DNA of 64,000 nt from Pseudomonas sp. FeN3W (lineage in GTDB: Bacteria; Pseudomonadota; Gammaproteobacteria; Pseudomonadales; Pseudomonadaceae), in NCBI GenBank assembly GCA_030263805.2, contig CP136010.1, positions 3,549,001-3,613,000 of the forward strand, written 5' to 3'. This document shows, piece after piece, positions 18,797 to 27,595 of the stretch. The notes beneath the pieces were generated by a model that made no database searches, had not been told where the DNA came from, and saw only the letters and a program-made list of their open reading frames with translations. The translations under genes were made by a program, and so were the position numbers. Numbering within the stretch: position 1 is the first letter of the stretch; each line of letters starts with the position of its first letter.

Positions 18797-19909
18797 GGCG
18801 GCGGCAAAAACTGAGTGCAACACCTGACCTTTCCGGTACGGTGCTGCCCCTATGTCTTATACCGAACTCAGCGTTGAAGAGCGCGCCACCATTCAAATCG
18901 GTCGTACCCAAGGCTTCAGCCTGCGCAGGATTGCCTGCTTGATCAACCGATCCCCTTCGACCATCAGCCGTGAGCTGCGCCGTAACCGAGGTGCTTGCGG
19001 TGGCTACTCGGCCCGCCTGGCCCAGCAGCAAATGCAGGCCCGCCGCCAGGTTTGTCGACCGATGCGAAAACTGTTGCCGGGTAGCGAGCGCTTCGAACTG
19101 GTGACCCATATGCTGCGTGAGCGTTTGTCTCCCGAGCAGATTGCCGGCAAGCTGCGCAGCATGAACATACCCAACCTGCGAGATGCCTACGTCTGTCGCG
19201 AGACGATCTACAACGCGATCTATGCCCTGCCAGTGGGTGAGCTGCGTAAGGAGCTGATCATCTGTCTGCGCCAAGGCAAGACGACGCGCCGGCCGCGCTC
19301 TGGTGGCGTGGATCGGCGCGGCCAGATCCCCGAGATGGTCAGTATTCATGTGCGCCCGCCGGAGATTGAAGACAGGCTGATGCCGGGGCATTGGGAAGGC
19401 GACCTCATCAAGGGTAAGGCCAACGCCTCGTCCGTCGGTACGCTGGTGGAACGCACCAGTGGCTACCTGATGTTGGTGAAGATGAACGACGCGACGGCGA
19501 CTTCGGCGCTGGAAGGCTTCAGCGCCGCGCTCAATAGCATGCCGCTGGAGATGCGCAAGAGCATGACTTACGACCAGGGCCGGGAGATGGCGCGACACGC
19601 CGAGATCACCCAAAGAACCGGCGTGGCGATCTACTTCTGCGACCCGCACAGCCCCTGGCAGCGCGGCAGCAACGAAAACATCAACGGCCTGATTCGCCAG
19701 TACTTGCCCAAGGGCACAGACCTGTCGGTACATAGCCAGGAGGAGCTGGACGCCATTGCGCTGCAACTGAACATGCGACCGCGCAAGCGCTTCGACTTCA
19801 AATGCCCCATCGAGGTGATGGGAGAGGTCATGCAAAATGCCATGGCAATGCGGCATGATGCTCCGGTTTCAATTCAATAACCGTGTTGCACTCAGCTCCT
19901 GCAACCGCC
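18797..19909 (+). mobile_element. IS30-family insertion sequence, copy 1
   Basis: A 1113-bp element with imperfect terminal inverted repeats of about 27 bp (GGCGGCGGCAAAAACTGAGT and GGCGGTTGCAGGAGCTGAGT, each continuing GCAACAC). A 3-bp target duplication CTT flanks it (18794-18796 and 19910-19912). It splits a minus-strand AT-rich gene. Two further copies encode the same protein. Confidence 0.95.
18852..19880 (+). CDS. IS30-family transposase (copy 1)
   Basis: A 342-residue DDE transposase with an N-terminal helix-turn-helix (FSLRRIACLINRSPSTISRE). The catalytic motifs are GHWEGDLIKG, TYDQGREMARH and the glutamate in GSNENINGLIRQYLP. It is intact and identical in predicted sequence to copies 2 and 3, so it is probably still active. 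The long minus-strand frame across it is a shadow. Confidence 0.97.
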   Translation: MSYTELSVEERATIQIGRTQGFSLRRIACLINRSPSTISRELRRNRGACGGYSARLAQQQMQARRQVCRPMRKLLPGSERFELVTHMLRERLSPEQIAGKLRSMNIPNLRDAYVCRETIYNAIYALPVGELRKELIICLRQGKTTRRPRSGGVDRRGQIPEMVSIHVRPPEIEDRLMPGHWEGDLIKGKANASSVGTLVERTSGYLMLVKMNDATATSALEGFSAALNSMPLEMRKSMTYDQGREMARHAEITQRTGVAIYFCDPHSPWQRGSNENINGLIRQYLPKGTDLSVHSQEELDAIALQLNMRPRKRFDFKCPIEVMGEVMQNAMAMRHDAPVSIQ

Positions 19910-21053
19910 CTTCGTATGGTTTTGCGTGATGGGTCCGTAGAATTGATTTTGATTTAAGGCTATTGTTAAAGGTTGTCGAGGTGGCTGTTTTTATTGATTC
20001 TTCGTCAAAGGCTACGCTCTGGCAAAGTTTTCTGTGTATTTTAAGAAGCTTGGAGAGGTGCTTTTCAAGTTTTGATAAGGGGTTGCAAAGTTCGTCAGTG
20101 GTGCTGGTGGCGTTTTGCAGTGTTATTGAGTTGATTAGCGAGATGGCTTCAAAAACAAGCTTGGTCGAATCTGTCACCTGCGGGTTCTTAGAGAATGTCC
20201 AAAATGGGGTTGGCATGGGGATTTCAATTGATACGTTTTGCTGTTTATTTTGAGCTAAACAAATTATAAATGGATCTAGGCTGTTATTTATCCATCTCCC
20301 GGGTTTCTTCAATTCCAAGGTAATGGCATAACTTGCTGCAATAACTGCAATTTCACCTAGCTGTTGCTTCTTGCTGCAGTTCAGTATGTCCTTAAGATTC
20401 AGCAGCGCACTCGTATTGTCGCCCTCAATTATCTGAAGGCGTGCCTTTAGATAATGGTGTACTGGCTTGAAAATCTCGAAATCTTCGTCTTGCTCAAGAA
20501 GGGCGATAGCTTCTCTGACTGGGGTGGTATCCGAGGCCGCTCTGTCGATAATCTCTAGTGCATATGCTAGAGGTGCGCACTCTTCAATAGTCCTGGTGGC
20601 TACAAATCTCTCATAACAATTAAAGATTTCCATAATCGATGTGTCGAGATCTGGCTCGGGGAAACAGTTTGAACTTCCTATCATGTCATGATGCAAGATT
20701 ATGTGAGACTGATGGAAATTGTCTTGAGTTTTTTTCTGGGCTTGGTTGGTGAACTCGTTAATGTAATACTTAAGGATTCCAAGGAGGCTGGCAGAGTGAA
20801 TGTCTGGTGTGCCGTTGGATAAATGGCCAATGAATCTTTGAATTGCGGTCCCGGCTATATAGGCGGCGCGAACATTTTTGACTTTATCAGGTAGTTCTTC
20901 TTTGCAATCGCGACTGCTGAAATTTTGGTTCAGTTTACCAATTTTATCTTCTATTGTTTTTAACTTGATGTCAGATTTTGTTGTGATCTTATTTAGCGAA
21001 CTCCTGAAGTCCGCAGTGTTTGCCTCGGTTATTTTGTCAAGCTGTTGTCTCAC
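19910..21053 (-). pseudogene. AT-rich helical protein gene, 5' part, interrupted by IS30
   Basis: The N-terminal 381 residues of an unrecognised protein (444 with the 3' part). It starts at a GTG whose last two bases form the stop of the upstream gene (GTGA), so the two were probably coupled. Residues 1-60 are charged and coiled-coil-like (KITTKSDIKLKTIEDKIGKL); the rest is rich in alternating helices (for example HYLKARLQIIEGDNTSALLN), reminiscent of TPR-like folds. There is no signal peptide or membrane segment, so it is probably cytoplasmic. The AT-rich composition suggests recent transfer. I do not recognise the family. Confidence 0.7.
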
Positions 21054-21613
21054 TGCGTTGCGGGTGTTTTTTTTGCGCAGTCATATTCCGTCATATGAAT
21101 ATCGGGAAGTAGGTCGAAGAGGTAATATAGAGGTGTTGATTCTGGAAGGCGCGCACGGATATGGCATAAAAATAGTGCCAGTTGGGGGAATGCAATTATT
21201 GATAAAAATGCTCCCAAACCAGTTCGGTATGACGTTCTGGTGAAAACAGCCCTTGAGCGAATAAATGACAGGAGAGTCTCTGCAGTGTCCAGGAACTCAG
21301 AAAGCTCGTCGGCAATATTTTGATCGTCGCCAGACAAGAGCATTAGCAACTCGCCGATTCGACCTTGGTTGGCACTTCGCCACGGTTTGGTTGCATTGGG
21401 ACCAAAACGAGACTGTCTTCCATGCCACGAGCGCTGGAACGTCAATTTTTGCTCGTTCGCTTCTATCAGGCCGAATCCACTTGCTAGTGCGTCTATGGTT
21501 TCTGCGTAGGTTGGAATCCTTGCCCAGCCGAGGCCTGTTGCGTCCTTCATCGATTCTCGCCCTTTCCGGTACCTAGAAAATGCAGAGTCACCATAGCCTG
21601 CTTCCCATCGCAT
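21050..21613 (-). CDS. unknown protein, first gene of the AT-rich pair
   Basis: A 187-residue product (166 if translation begins at the internal ATG at 21550, MKDATGLGWARIPTY). The family is not recognised. The first two thirds are soluble (SRFGPNATKPWRSANQGRIG, then LLSGDDQNIADELSEFLD). A hydrophobic stretch (LGAFLSIIAFPQLALFLCHI) near residue 135 could be a membrane or buried helix. It overlaps the next gene by GTGA. The two-gene arrangement inside a mobile-element-rich island resembles accessory cargo such as defence or toxin systems, but no motif proves this. Confidence 0.55.
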   Translation of the reverse strand: MRWEAGYGDSAFSRYRKGRESMKDATGLGWARIPTYAETIDALASGFGLIEANEQKLTFQRSWHGRQSRFGPNATKPWRSANQGRIGELLMLLSGDDQNIADELSEFLDTAETLLSFIRSRAVFTRTSYRTGLGAFLSIIAFPQLALFLCHIRARLPESTPLYYLFDLLPDIHMTEYDCAKKTPATQ

Positions 21614-21659
21614 CGCGATAGCCCCTGACAGGGTTCGGAATTTCAGAAGGAAAAATCAC

Positions 21660-22010
21660 ATGTTCAACTACTACCACCCGCTGACCATTCGAGACGTCGT
21701 CAACGCGCTAGAGGCGCTACGCCACGTACAGCGTCCCTACGGCGACAACGAAGGGGATGCGATTAATCATCCTGACGTATACGCCGATCTGCCTACTCAC
21801 ACTCAACAGGCTGTTGATCTCGCCTGGCGTTACGTGCGCGAGTACTGCTGCCACATTGATGGTGCGATCAACTCGCGCTCGGTGACCTTGCTAAAGAAGC
21901 ATGGCTATCAGATCCATCTCGGCCCTAATCAGTATGACCCGATGCTAATTGCTGGCGTGATCACGGTTGGCGACTGGAACCTCGATCTGAGCGACGAGAC
22001 CGCGGACTAA
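21660..22010 (+). CDS. hypothetical protein (116 aa)
   Basis: Starts MFNYYHPLTIRDVVNALEAL with AAGGA upstream. It is soluble and acidic, with no signal peptide or recognised motif. It is divergent from the AT-rich pair, with a gap of under 50 bases that would hold both promoters. It ends just before an IS4-type remnant. Confidence 0.55.
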   Translation: MFNYYHPLTIRDVVNALEALRHVQRPYGDNEGDAINHPDVYADLPTHTQQAVDLAWRYVREYCCHIDGAINSRSVTLLKKHGYQIHLGPNQYDPMLIAGVITVGDWNLDLSDETAD

Positions 22011-22146
22011 GAAAACGTCGTATAGCCGAATGGCACTGAATTAAACCCAAGCCATTGATTTTTATGGGAAAGTAGAGGGCTGGCCGCCCCGGATAGTAGG
22101 CTGGAGGTTGCGAAATCCACAGCAACCACCCGAGGAGCCAGCCCAC

Positions 22147-22647
22147 ATGCATCCTAGCCACCGCCCAACAACGGGGCAACAACAGCGTGTACGCCACTAT
22201 GCAAGCAACGCGGACAGCTATTTCCTGTTCAATCTGCTGACCAGCCCAAAGCTGTTCGACCGTGTTGGGGCGTTGCTACCGGAGCACCGCGAGCGGTTGT
22301 TTCCGCCGGCGGAAACCTTGTCGATGTTTCTCGCCCAGGTGTTGTCGGCTGACGGCAGCTGCCAAGCGGCGGTCAACGACGCCATGGTCAAGCGGGTGAT
22401 CGGTGGGCTCAAGCCGGGCAGTACGGATTCCGGTGGGTACTGCAAGGCGCGCTCGCGTCTGCCGCAGTCAATGATCTCGGCGCTGGCACGCCAAACCGGG
22501 GGGATCATCGCCGAAGGTGCTGCCTCCTGGTGGCATTGGCGGGGTCGGCGGGTGCGCCTGGTCGACGGGGTCACGGTTACCTTGGCGGACACCGAAGAGA
22601 ATCAGGCCGCCTATCCGCAGCTCGTAATCTTCGATGAGTTCCATTAA
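22147..22647 (+). pseudogene. IS4-family transposase, N-terminal fragment fused to a DEFH-box remnant
   Basis: About 158 codons of an IS4-type transposase (MHPSHRPTTGQQQRVRHYAS... to RVRLVDGVTVTLADTEENQ and AAYPQ). The frame then changes abruptly into LVIFDEFH and a stop. Full-length relatives are about 400-450 residues, so most of the catalytic domain is lost. The junction at 22620/22621 is the boundary with the second hrpB-like remnant. Confidence 0.8.
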
Positions 22648-22684
22648 TTACTAAATGCACTAAAATTCATAATTCTTGTCAAAA
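22621..22684 (+). repeat. junction B: second DEFH-box remnant plus related element end
   Basis: Codons for LVIFDEFH (22621-22644) differ from those at hrpB in five of 24 bases, all at third codon positions. They are followed by AATGCACTAAAAT and AATTCTTGTCAAAA, matching the terminus after hrpB in order and spacing (two bases' difference). Confidence 0.6.
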
Positions 22685-23007
22685 ACGAGAGCTTCATCAC
22701 GTTGTTTATATGGGCAGGTGAGCGCCGCTAGCCCTCACAAGCTCACCACGGTCAACGTAAAGCAACTGCACGAGAGCCAGTGGCGTGATGATTCGCTTGG
22801 TGGTCGTGAAAGGGTACGTATCCCGGTTACTAATGAACGAGGCAATAGCAGCCTACATACGGCTCGTGCGGCCCGAGCTGGGAGCCGATTTAAAGGGAGT
22901 TTTAGAGGCTATTAGTGTTGACGTGCGAAGTATGGAGCGGGAATGAAAGGCATCCTCCAGCGGAGTGCTGAATCGTCCCGGCTTTTGTGGAGGCCGTTTC
23001 GTTTAAG
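22685..23007. other. 323-bp stretch without a recognised gene
   Basis: A plus-strand frame at 22676-22915 (79 codons) has no ribosome site or recognisable family. The stretch lies between the DEFH-box junction and an IS3 remnant and is probably debris of a mobile element. Confidence 0.4.
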
Positions 23008-23165
23008 TCAGGCCGCAATGGCCACACCAGCTTGTTGCCGGTAGAAGTTTGCCTCAGCCTCCGCAGGCGGGATATACCCGATTGAACTCAGCAGGCGCTC
23101 ATTGTTGTACCAGTGTTGTACCAGTGTTGTACCAGTGTTGTACCAGTGCACCCACCTGGTCTGGC
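23008..23165 (-). pseudogene. IS3-family transposase (orfB) C-terminal remnant
   Basis: Minus-strand codons read HWYNNERLLSSIGYIPPAEA, then EANFYRQQ, the conserved C-terminus of IS3-type orfB, to a stop at 23008. Only about 50 codons remain. Three extra copies of an 11-bp unit expand the HWYN region. Confidence 0.75.
23104..23147. repeat. four tandem copies of an 11-bp unit
   Basis: GTTGTACCAGT is repeated four times without mismatch. The three extra copies add 33 bp, preserving the frame of the IS3 remnant. Confidence 0.9.
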
Positions 23166-23444
23166 TCAGCTAGTTCCGTGATCAGAAAACATCGGATCAT
23201 TTAACAGCCAGCTGACTAACACCGGATGTAGAGGTCCATGCTTGTCGGCCAATAGGGAAAGTTCCTGCTTGGATCGCTCTTCCGCTCGCCCAGCCAACGA
23301 GATGGTCTCCGCTGTCGGGTAATGCCGTAGTAGATTTTTTGCTTGGTACCGTACGCTTTCAGGAAGGCTCGTGTCCCTGGCCAGTTCCTGTAGGAAGTCC
23401 CGTGTTTGCACAACGCTACGGGTGCGCTCATGGGCCATCGTCAT
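23166..23444 (-). CDS. BPSL0761-like small protein
   Basis: A 92-residue protein starting MTMAHERTRSVVQTRDFLQE. The pattern ERTR-VVQTR-FL-EL and LLRHYPTAETISLAGRAEE resembles the BPSL0761-type family of small soluble proteins often found in mobile regions. Function unknown. There is no signal peptide. Confidence 0.65.
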   Translation of the reverse strand: MTMAHERTRSVVQTRDFLQELARDTSLPESVRYQAKNLLRHYPTAETISLAGRAEERSKQELSLLADKHGPLHPVLVSWLLNDPMFSDHGTS

Positions 23445-23663
23445 GGCATTGCTCCTGAAATGTCCGCAGGGGGAGACGGCTTCCCGTCAACATGTCCCAC
23501 GGCCCGTGGGGGCATTTTACTGTATGAAGCTTGATCTGCCAAAAAGGGTGGAGCCTCAATCATCAGTCTCCTGTGATCCGCTCCGCACCGCTATTGCCCG
23601 CAAAACAGCATTCGAAGGTGGCAGAGTAACGGTGCGGCCAGGCCTGGGGGCATATCACTCATC

Positions 23664-24926
23664 GTGGTGCAGCCATGGTCGACGAAGCTTCAAGTGCGCT
23701 GGTTAGCAACCTATGTGAGCAGAGCGGCCGAGAAACTGCGTGGCCAGGGCTCGTTGTGCAGCACCATGGGCTGCAATCTCGGTCCCAACCAGGCTGCGCG
23801 GCATCTGGCCGGTAATGTCACGCCACACATGCTGTCCTATACGAATCGCCGCCACCTTTCACTGGAGAAGCTGGACAAGGCTAACCGCGAGCTGGTGGAA
23901 CTCTATTTGCAGCTTGATCTGCCTAAGCTCTGGGGCGATGGCAAGGCGGTGGCAGCGGACGGCACGCAGTTCGACTTCTATGATGACAACCTGCTGGCCG
24001 GCTATCATTTCCGCTACCGCAAGATGGGTGCCGTGGCCTATCGGCACGTGGCCAACAACTACATCGCTGTGTTCCAGCACTTCATCCCACCAGGCATCTG
24101 GGAGGCGATTTACGTAATTGAGGGGCTGCTTAAGGCTGATCTCAGTGTCGAGGCAGACACTGTGTATTCAGATACTCAGGGGCAATCGGCGACAGTCTTT
24201 GCCTTCACCCATCTGCTGGGCATCAACTTGATGCCACGTATCCGCAACTGGCGTGACCTGGTGATGTGCCGGCCGGATCGCGGCGCGTCGTACAAGCATA
24301 TCAACCGCCTGTTCACCGACACTGCCGACTGGCACTTGATCGAAACTCACTGGCAAGATCTGATGCAGGTCGCGCTGTCCATCCAGGCCGGCAAAATCTC
24401 CTCGCCTATGCTGCTGCGAAAACTCGGCTCCTATAGTCGGCGCAACAAGCTCTACCATGCGGCCCAGGCACTGGGCAGCGTGATCCGCACGATCTTCCTG
24501 CTCAACTGGATCGGCAGCCGCGAGCTGCGCCAGGAAGTTACCGCCAACACCAACAAAATCGAGTCCTACAATGGTTTCTCGAAGTGGCTTTCGTTCGGTG
24601 GCGACGTGATTGCCGAGAACGATCCGGACGAACAGCAAAAACGTCTGCGCTACAACGACATGGTGGCCTCATCGGTGATCCTGCAGAACACTGTAGATAT
24701 GATGCGCATCCTGCAGAAATTGGCCCGAGAGGGTTGGCAGTTCACCGACGAGGATGTGTCCTTCCTCAGCCCCTACCTGACCAGCAACGTCAAACGCTTC
24801 GGCGAATTCAACCTAAAGCTCAACCGGCCACCGGAGCCCTGGATTAAGGACTCGGTGTTCCAACAAGCTGCCGGCTCGCTGCGGGTGATCACACCTCGCC
24901 AGCTAGATACCGAGAAAACGACATGA
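23664..24926 (+). pseudogene. tnpA: Tn3-family transposase TnpA, C-terminal 40%
   Basis: About 410 residues matching the catalytic half of Tn3-type transposases (full length about 990). GCNLGPNQAARHL, LPKLWGDGKAVAADGTQFDF, then TVYSDTQGQS and NTNKIESYNGFSKWL carry the DDE residues. The N-terminal DNA-binding half is absent, so it is not functional for autonomous transposition. Its stop overlaps the next gene's start (ATGA). Confidence 0.85.
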
Positions 24927-25285
24927 TCAATGTTCCTCCCGCAGCCTTTCGCGTTACACCGTACGGCGAAGTCGATGCGGTGGCGTTGGAAAACCTACGC
25001 GACGGCTTCGACGCCTCTCAACTGCTCCGGCTGGTTGATCGATTGGACGCCTGCTTGCTGCAACTGGGCGGAACCACCGCCATTCGCGACGAGCTGCTGA
25101 GATTGCATGCGATGGCTCTGACGATAATTGAGGGCATCGCCCTTACGGTGCCTGCCGAGAGTGCTTGTATCTGGGCAGAAGCCGAATCTCTGCAGACGGA
25201 TCTTGAGGCGCTGGTTTCCTGGGCTCGCACTGCTCAGCTCATCATTGCGCCGCTGATCAATCTTGCTCCACAGCACGAGGCATGA
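24923..25285 (+). CDS. TnpC-like transposition regulator
   Basis: A 120-residue protein translationally coupled to the tnpA fragment (ATGA). Small proteins in this position in Tn4651/Tn4652-type elements are TnpC, which limits TnpA amount post-transcriptionally. The sequence is helical (LENLRDGFDASQLLRLVDRL). Identification rests mainly on position and size, so it is tentative. Confidence 0.6.
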   Translation: MINVPPAAFRVTPYGEVDAVALENLRDGFDASQLLRLVDRLDACLLQLGGTTAIRDELLRLHAMALTIIEGIALTVPAESACIWAEAESLQTDLEALVSWARTAQLIIAPLINLAPQHEA

Positions 25286-25310
25286 GCGCTCTCGCCGATT
25301 TCGACCAGGC

Positions 25311-26270
25311 TCAGCGGTTTTTGATCATGGCTGGAATCGCCCTTAAGTAGATCAACTCACCAATCAATTCTACGAGTGTCTGAGTGATCACAGCCGCCGC
25401 AGCCAGCCCGCGAATGGACTCCGGGAGCGCTAGGGCCAGGGGAAGCACTACAAGCGAGTTGCGAGTGCCTGAGCTAAAGGCCACTGCCCGTGCGGCAGAA
25501 GCCTCCAAGCCAAATAGCCGGGAGCTGAGTACGCCGAGGGCCGGAGCGAGTAGTAGAAACGCTCCGTATACCGGAAGCAACGGCGCCAGGATGTCGAGTT
25601 GGTACACGACAGCCGCGATCTGCGAACCCACCACCACGATTAGAACCAGGGCCATTGCAGGCACTGGCAGCCAGGCCCAACCTGCGCTCCATGCGCGAAG
25701 CAGCAGAGATCGGCGTCCGCCAAATTCGGTGAGCACAGCCGCTACCAAGGGTAGGACGATCAGTAACAGGAAGGCTTCTGCGAAGGGCCACAGCTCGATC
25801 ACTGTGCCGGCTTCGGGGCCAAGGATTAGCCGCAAGTAGAGGGGCAGCAGCAGAAGCTGGAGCAACAGCAGCAATGGCGTCGCCGCGAGCACCAGACGAG
25901 AGTCCCCTTTGCCCAGGTGGGTGAAGACCACCACGTAATCGATACAAGGCGTCAGCAGGACAAGCAGCGCGCCGACCAACAAGGCCTTGTTCGATGAGAG
26001 CGGCCACGTCACCAGCCACACCATCAATGGCACCAATAGGAAGTTGGCCAGCAACAAGGCACCGACGAAGCGGCGGTTGGCAAAAGCTTCTCGCAGCTCC
26101 AAAAAAGGAATCTGCAGAAACATGGCATACATCAGCACGGCAATCGCCGGTGTGATGGCCATGGCCGTCAGTCCGGTGAATTGCGCAGAGCTCAGGCCTG
26201 CAATGGCAGCGGCCACCACCGCCGCGAAATAAAATGCTATCTGGTGTTCTTCCAGCCAGTCCCGCGACAT
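25311..26270 (-). CDS. arsenic-resistance-type / bile acid:Na+ symporter-family transporter
   Basis: A membrane transporter of 319 residues with about ten hydrophobic helices, of the BASS/Acr3-related group often annotated as arsenic resistance protein. The start MSRDWLEEHQIAFYF follows AAGGGA. The conserved segment AFSSGTRNSLVVLPLALALP marks the C-terminal repeat. There is no arsR or arsC nearby, so the substrate is uncertain. A broken copy of its C-terminus occurs at 43745-43870. It is divergent from a Dsb-like operon. Confidence 0.75.
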   Translation of the reverse strand: MSRDWLEEHQIAFYFAAVVAAAIAGLSSAQFTGLTAMAITPAIAVLMYAMFLQIPFLELREAFANRRFVGALLLANFLLVPLMVWLVTWPLSSNKALLVGALLVLLTPCIDYVVVFTHLGKGDSRLVLAATPLLLLLQLLLLPLYLRLILGPEAGTVIELWPFAEAFLLLIVLPLVAAVLTEFGGRRSLLLRAWSAGWAWLPVPAMALVLIVVVGSQIAAVVYQLDILAPLLPVYGAFLLLAPALGVLSSRLFGLEASAARAVAFSSGTRNSLVVLPLALALPESIRGLAAAAVITQTLVELIGELIYLRAIPAMIKNR

Positions 26271-26411
26271 CTGATATCTTCCCTTGTTGCGCAAGGGCGA
26301 CATTCTCCCACTGGCATCGGATTTAACCCAGCGTTGAGGCTGGTTGCTTTTCGCTTTGCCGTTGGGCGAAGTCCGCAACGGTCCTAACAAGTCCTGCCGA
26401 TAAGAGGATGC

Positions 26412-26474
26412 ATGATGTTTCGAAATAACTGGATGGCGGGTCTGAGGCAAGTGCTCGCCATCGCCAGGAGTTAA
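26412..26474 (+). CDS. possible 20-codon leader peptide upstream of the DsbB-like gene
   Basis: AAGAGG is followed by an ATG opening a 20-residue frame (MMFRNNWMAGLRQVLAIARS). Its last codons run through the ribosome site (AGGAG) of the next gene. The position suggests translational coupling or a regulatory upstream ORF; chance cannot be excluded. Confidence 0.35.
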   Translation: MMFRNNWMAGLRQVLAIARS

Positions 26475-26479
26475 CCGCA

Positions 26480-26914
26480 ATGAATCCTCAACCTTCAGGC
26501 ATGCCCTGGAACCTGCTGCTGCTAACCTGGCTGGTCGCACTGGTATCGACCCTGTCCGCGCTGTTCATTGGTGAGGTGATGGGCCAGGCACCCTGCGTGT
26601 TGTGCTGGTTCCAGCGTGCCTTCATGTTTCCGCTGGCGGTGATCCTGGCCATCGCCTGCTACCGCTCGGATTTCACCGTCTGGCACTATGCCCTGCCGCT
26701 GACCGCTATCGGTGCGGCACTGGCATTTGTTCACACGCTGCTCTATGCAGGGCTGATTCCACAGCCGATCCAGCCCTGCACGGCCACTGGTCCATCCTGC
26801 TCAGGCGCCGGAATGACCCTCTTCGGCGTGGTGCCCCTGCCGGCACTCGCCTTGTTCGCTTTTATCCTTATCGCCATCCTGCTCATAATCATCCGTCGGA
26901 GAACCACCCCATGA
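26480..26914 (+). CDS. DsbB/BdbC-like disulfide bond oxidoreductase
   Basis: An inner-membrane protein of 144 residues with four hydrophobic helices. Two cysteine pairs are visible: CVLC (39-42) and C100/C107 (CTATGPSC), as in DsbB and BdbC, which reoxidise a periplasmic thiol oxidase using quinone. It overlaps the following DsbA-like gene (ATGA) and is probably its redox partner. In metal islands such pairs may protect or fold periplasmic proteins (inference). Confidence 0.85.
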   Translation: MNPQPSGMPWNLLLLTWLVALVSTLSALFIGEVMGQAPCVLCWFQRAFMFPLAVILAIACYRSDFTVWHYALPLTAIGAALAFVHTLLYAGLIPQPIQPCTATGPSCSGAGMTLFGVVPLPALALFAFILIAILLIIIRRRTTP

Positions 26915-27591
26915 ATCGCCGTTCCGTGGTCCTGATCGTCAGTGTCGTGATCCTGGCCGTCTTTGCTGCCGCCGCATTCTTCTATTCCCCCTCGCAATCG
27001 CCTCAACAGGCCCAGGCTCCCGGTTCGACAACCCAAGAGACCGCGACACAACCCAAACAGAACGGCGGCCAGTTGGTTCGCTTCCACTCACCAGTGTTCG
27101 GCCCGGCGCAAGCGCCAGTGACCATCGTCGAATTCTTTGACCCTTCCTGCGAGGCATGCCGCGCCTTCCACCCCTATGTGAAGCAGATCCTCGCCGAGAA
27201 CCCGGAAGACGTGCGTTTGGTGCTGCGCTATGTACTGTTCCATCAAGGCTCCGAAGAGGTGGCGCGAATGCTGGAGGCGGCGCGTAAGCAAAATCTCCAT
27301 GAACAAGTGTTGGGGGCTGTGCTGGAAGCCCAACCCGGTTGGCACGACGACCCCAAGGTAACGCAGGCATGGGCTGCTGCAGAGCGCGTCGGTTTGAACT
27401 TGGAACAGGCCCGCCAGGACATGCATACGCCTGGCGTCAACGCCGTGCTGGAAACGGACATGCAGGACGTTAAAGCCGTTGGGGTTCGTGGCACGCCGAC
27501 TTTTTTTGTCAATGGTCGTGCGCTCAGCGAGTTTGGCCCGGAGCCGCTGCGCCAGTTGGTGAACAGCGAAGTGGCCAAGGCACGAGAATGA
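26911..27591 (+). CDS. DsbA/BdbD-like periplasmic thioredoxin-fold protein
   Basis: A 226-residue protein with an N-terminal membrane anchor (VVLIVSVVILAVFAAAAFFY), a low-complexity Q/T/A linker and a DsbA-type thioredoxin domain. The active site is CEAC (80-83) and the cis-proline loop GVRGTPTFFVNG. It is encoded with the DsbB-like gene, and the two should form an oxidising or metal-handling relay outside the membrane. Confidence 0.88.
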   Translation: MNRRSVVLIVSVVILAVFAAAAFFYSPSQSPQQAQAPGSTTQETATQPKQNGGQLVRFHSPVFGPAQAPVTIVEFFDPSCEACRAFHPYVKQILAENPEDVRLVLRYVLFHQGSEEVARMLEAARKQNLHEQVLGAVLEAQPGWHDDPKVTQAWAAAERVGLNLEQARQDMHTPGVNAVLETDMQDVKAVGVRGTPTFFVNGRALSEFGPEPLRQLVNSEVAKARE

Positions 27592-27595
27592 CACT

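Noticed and set aside
18603..19856. 417-codon minus-strand frame across IS30 copy 1
   Set aside because: Most of it is antisense IS30. Only 18603-18796 is genuine, as the tail of the split AT-rich gene.
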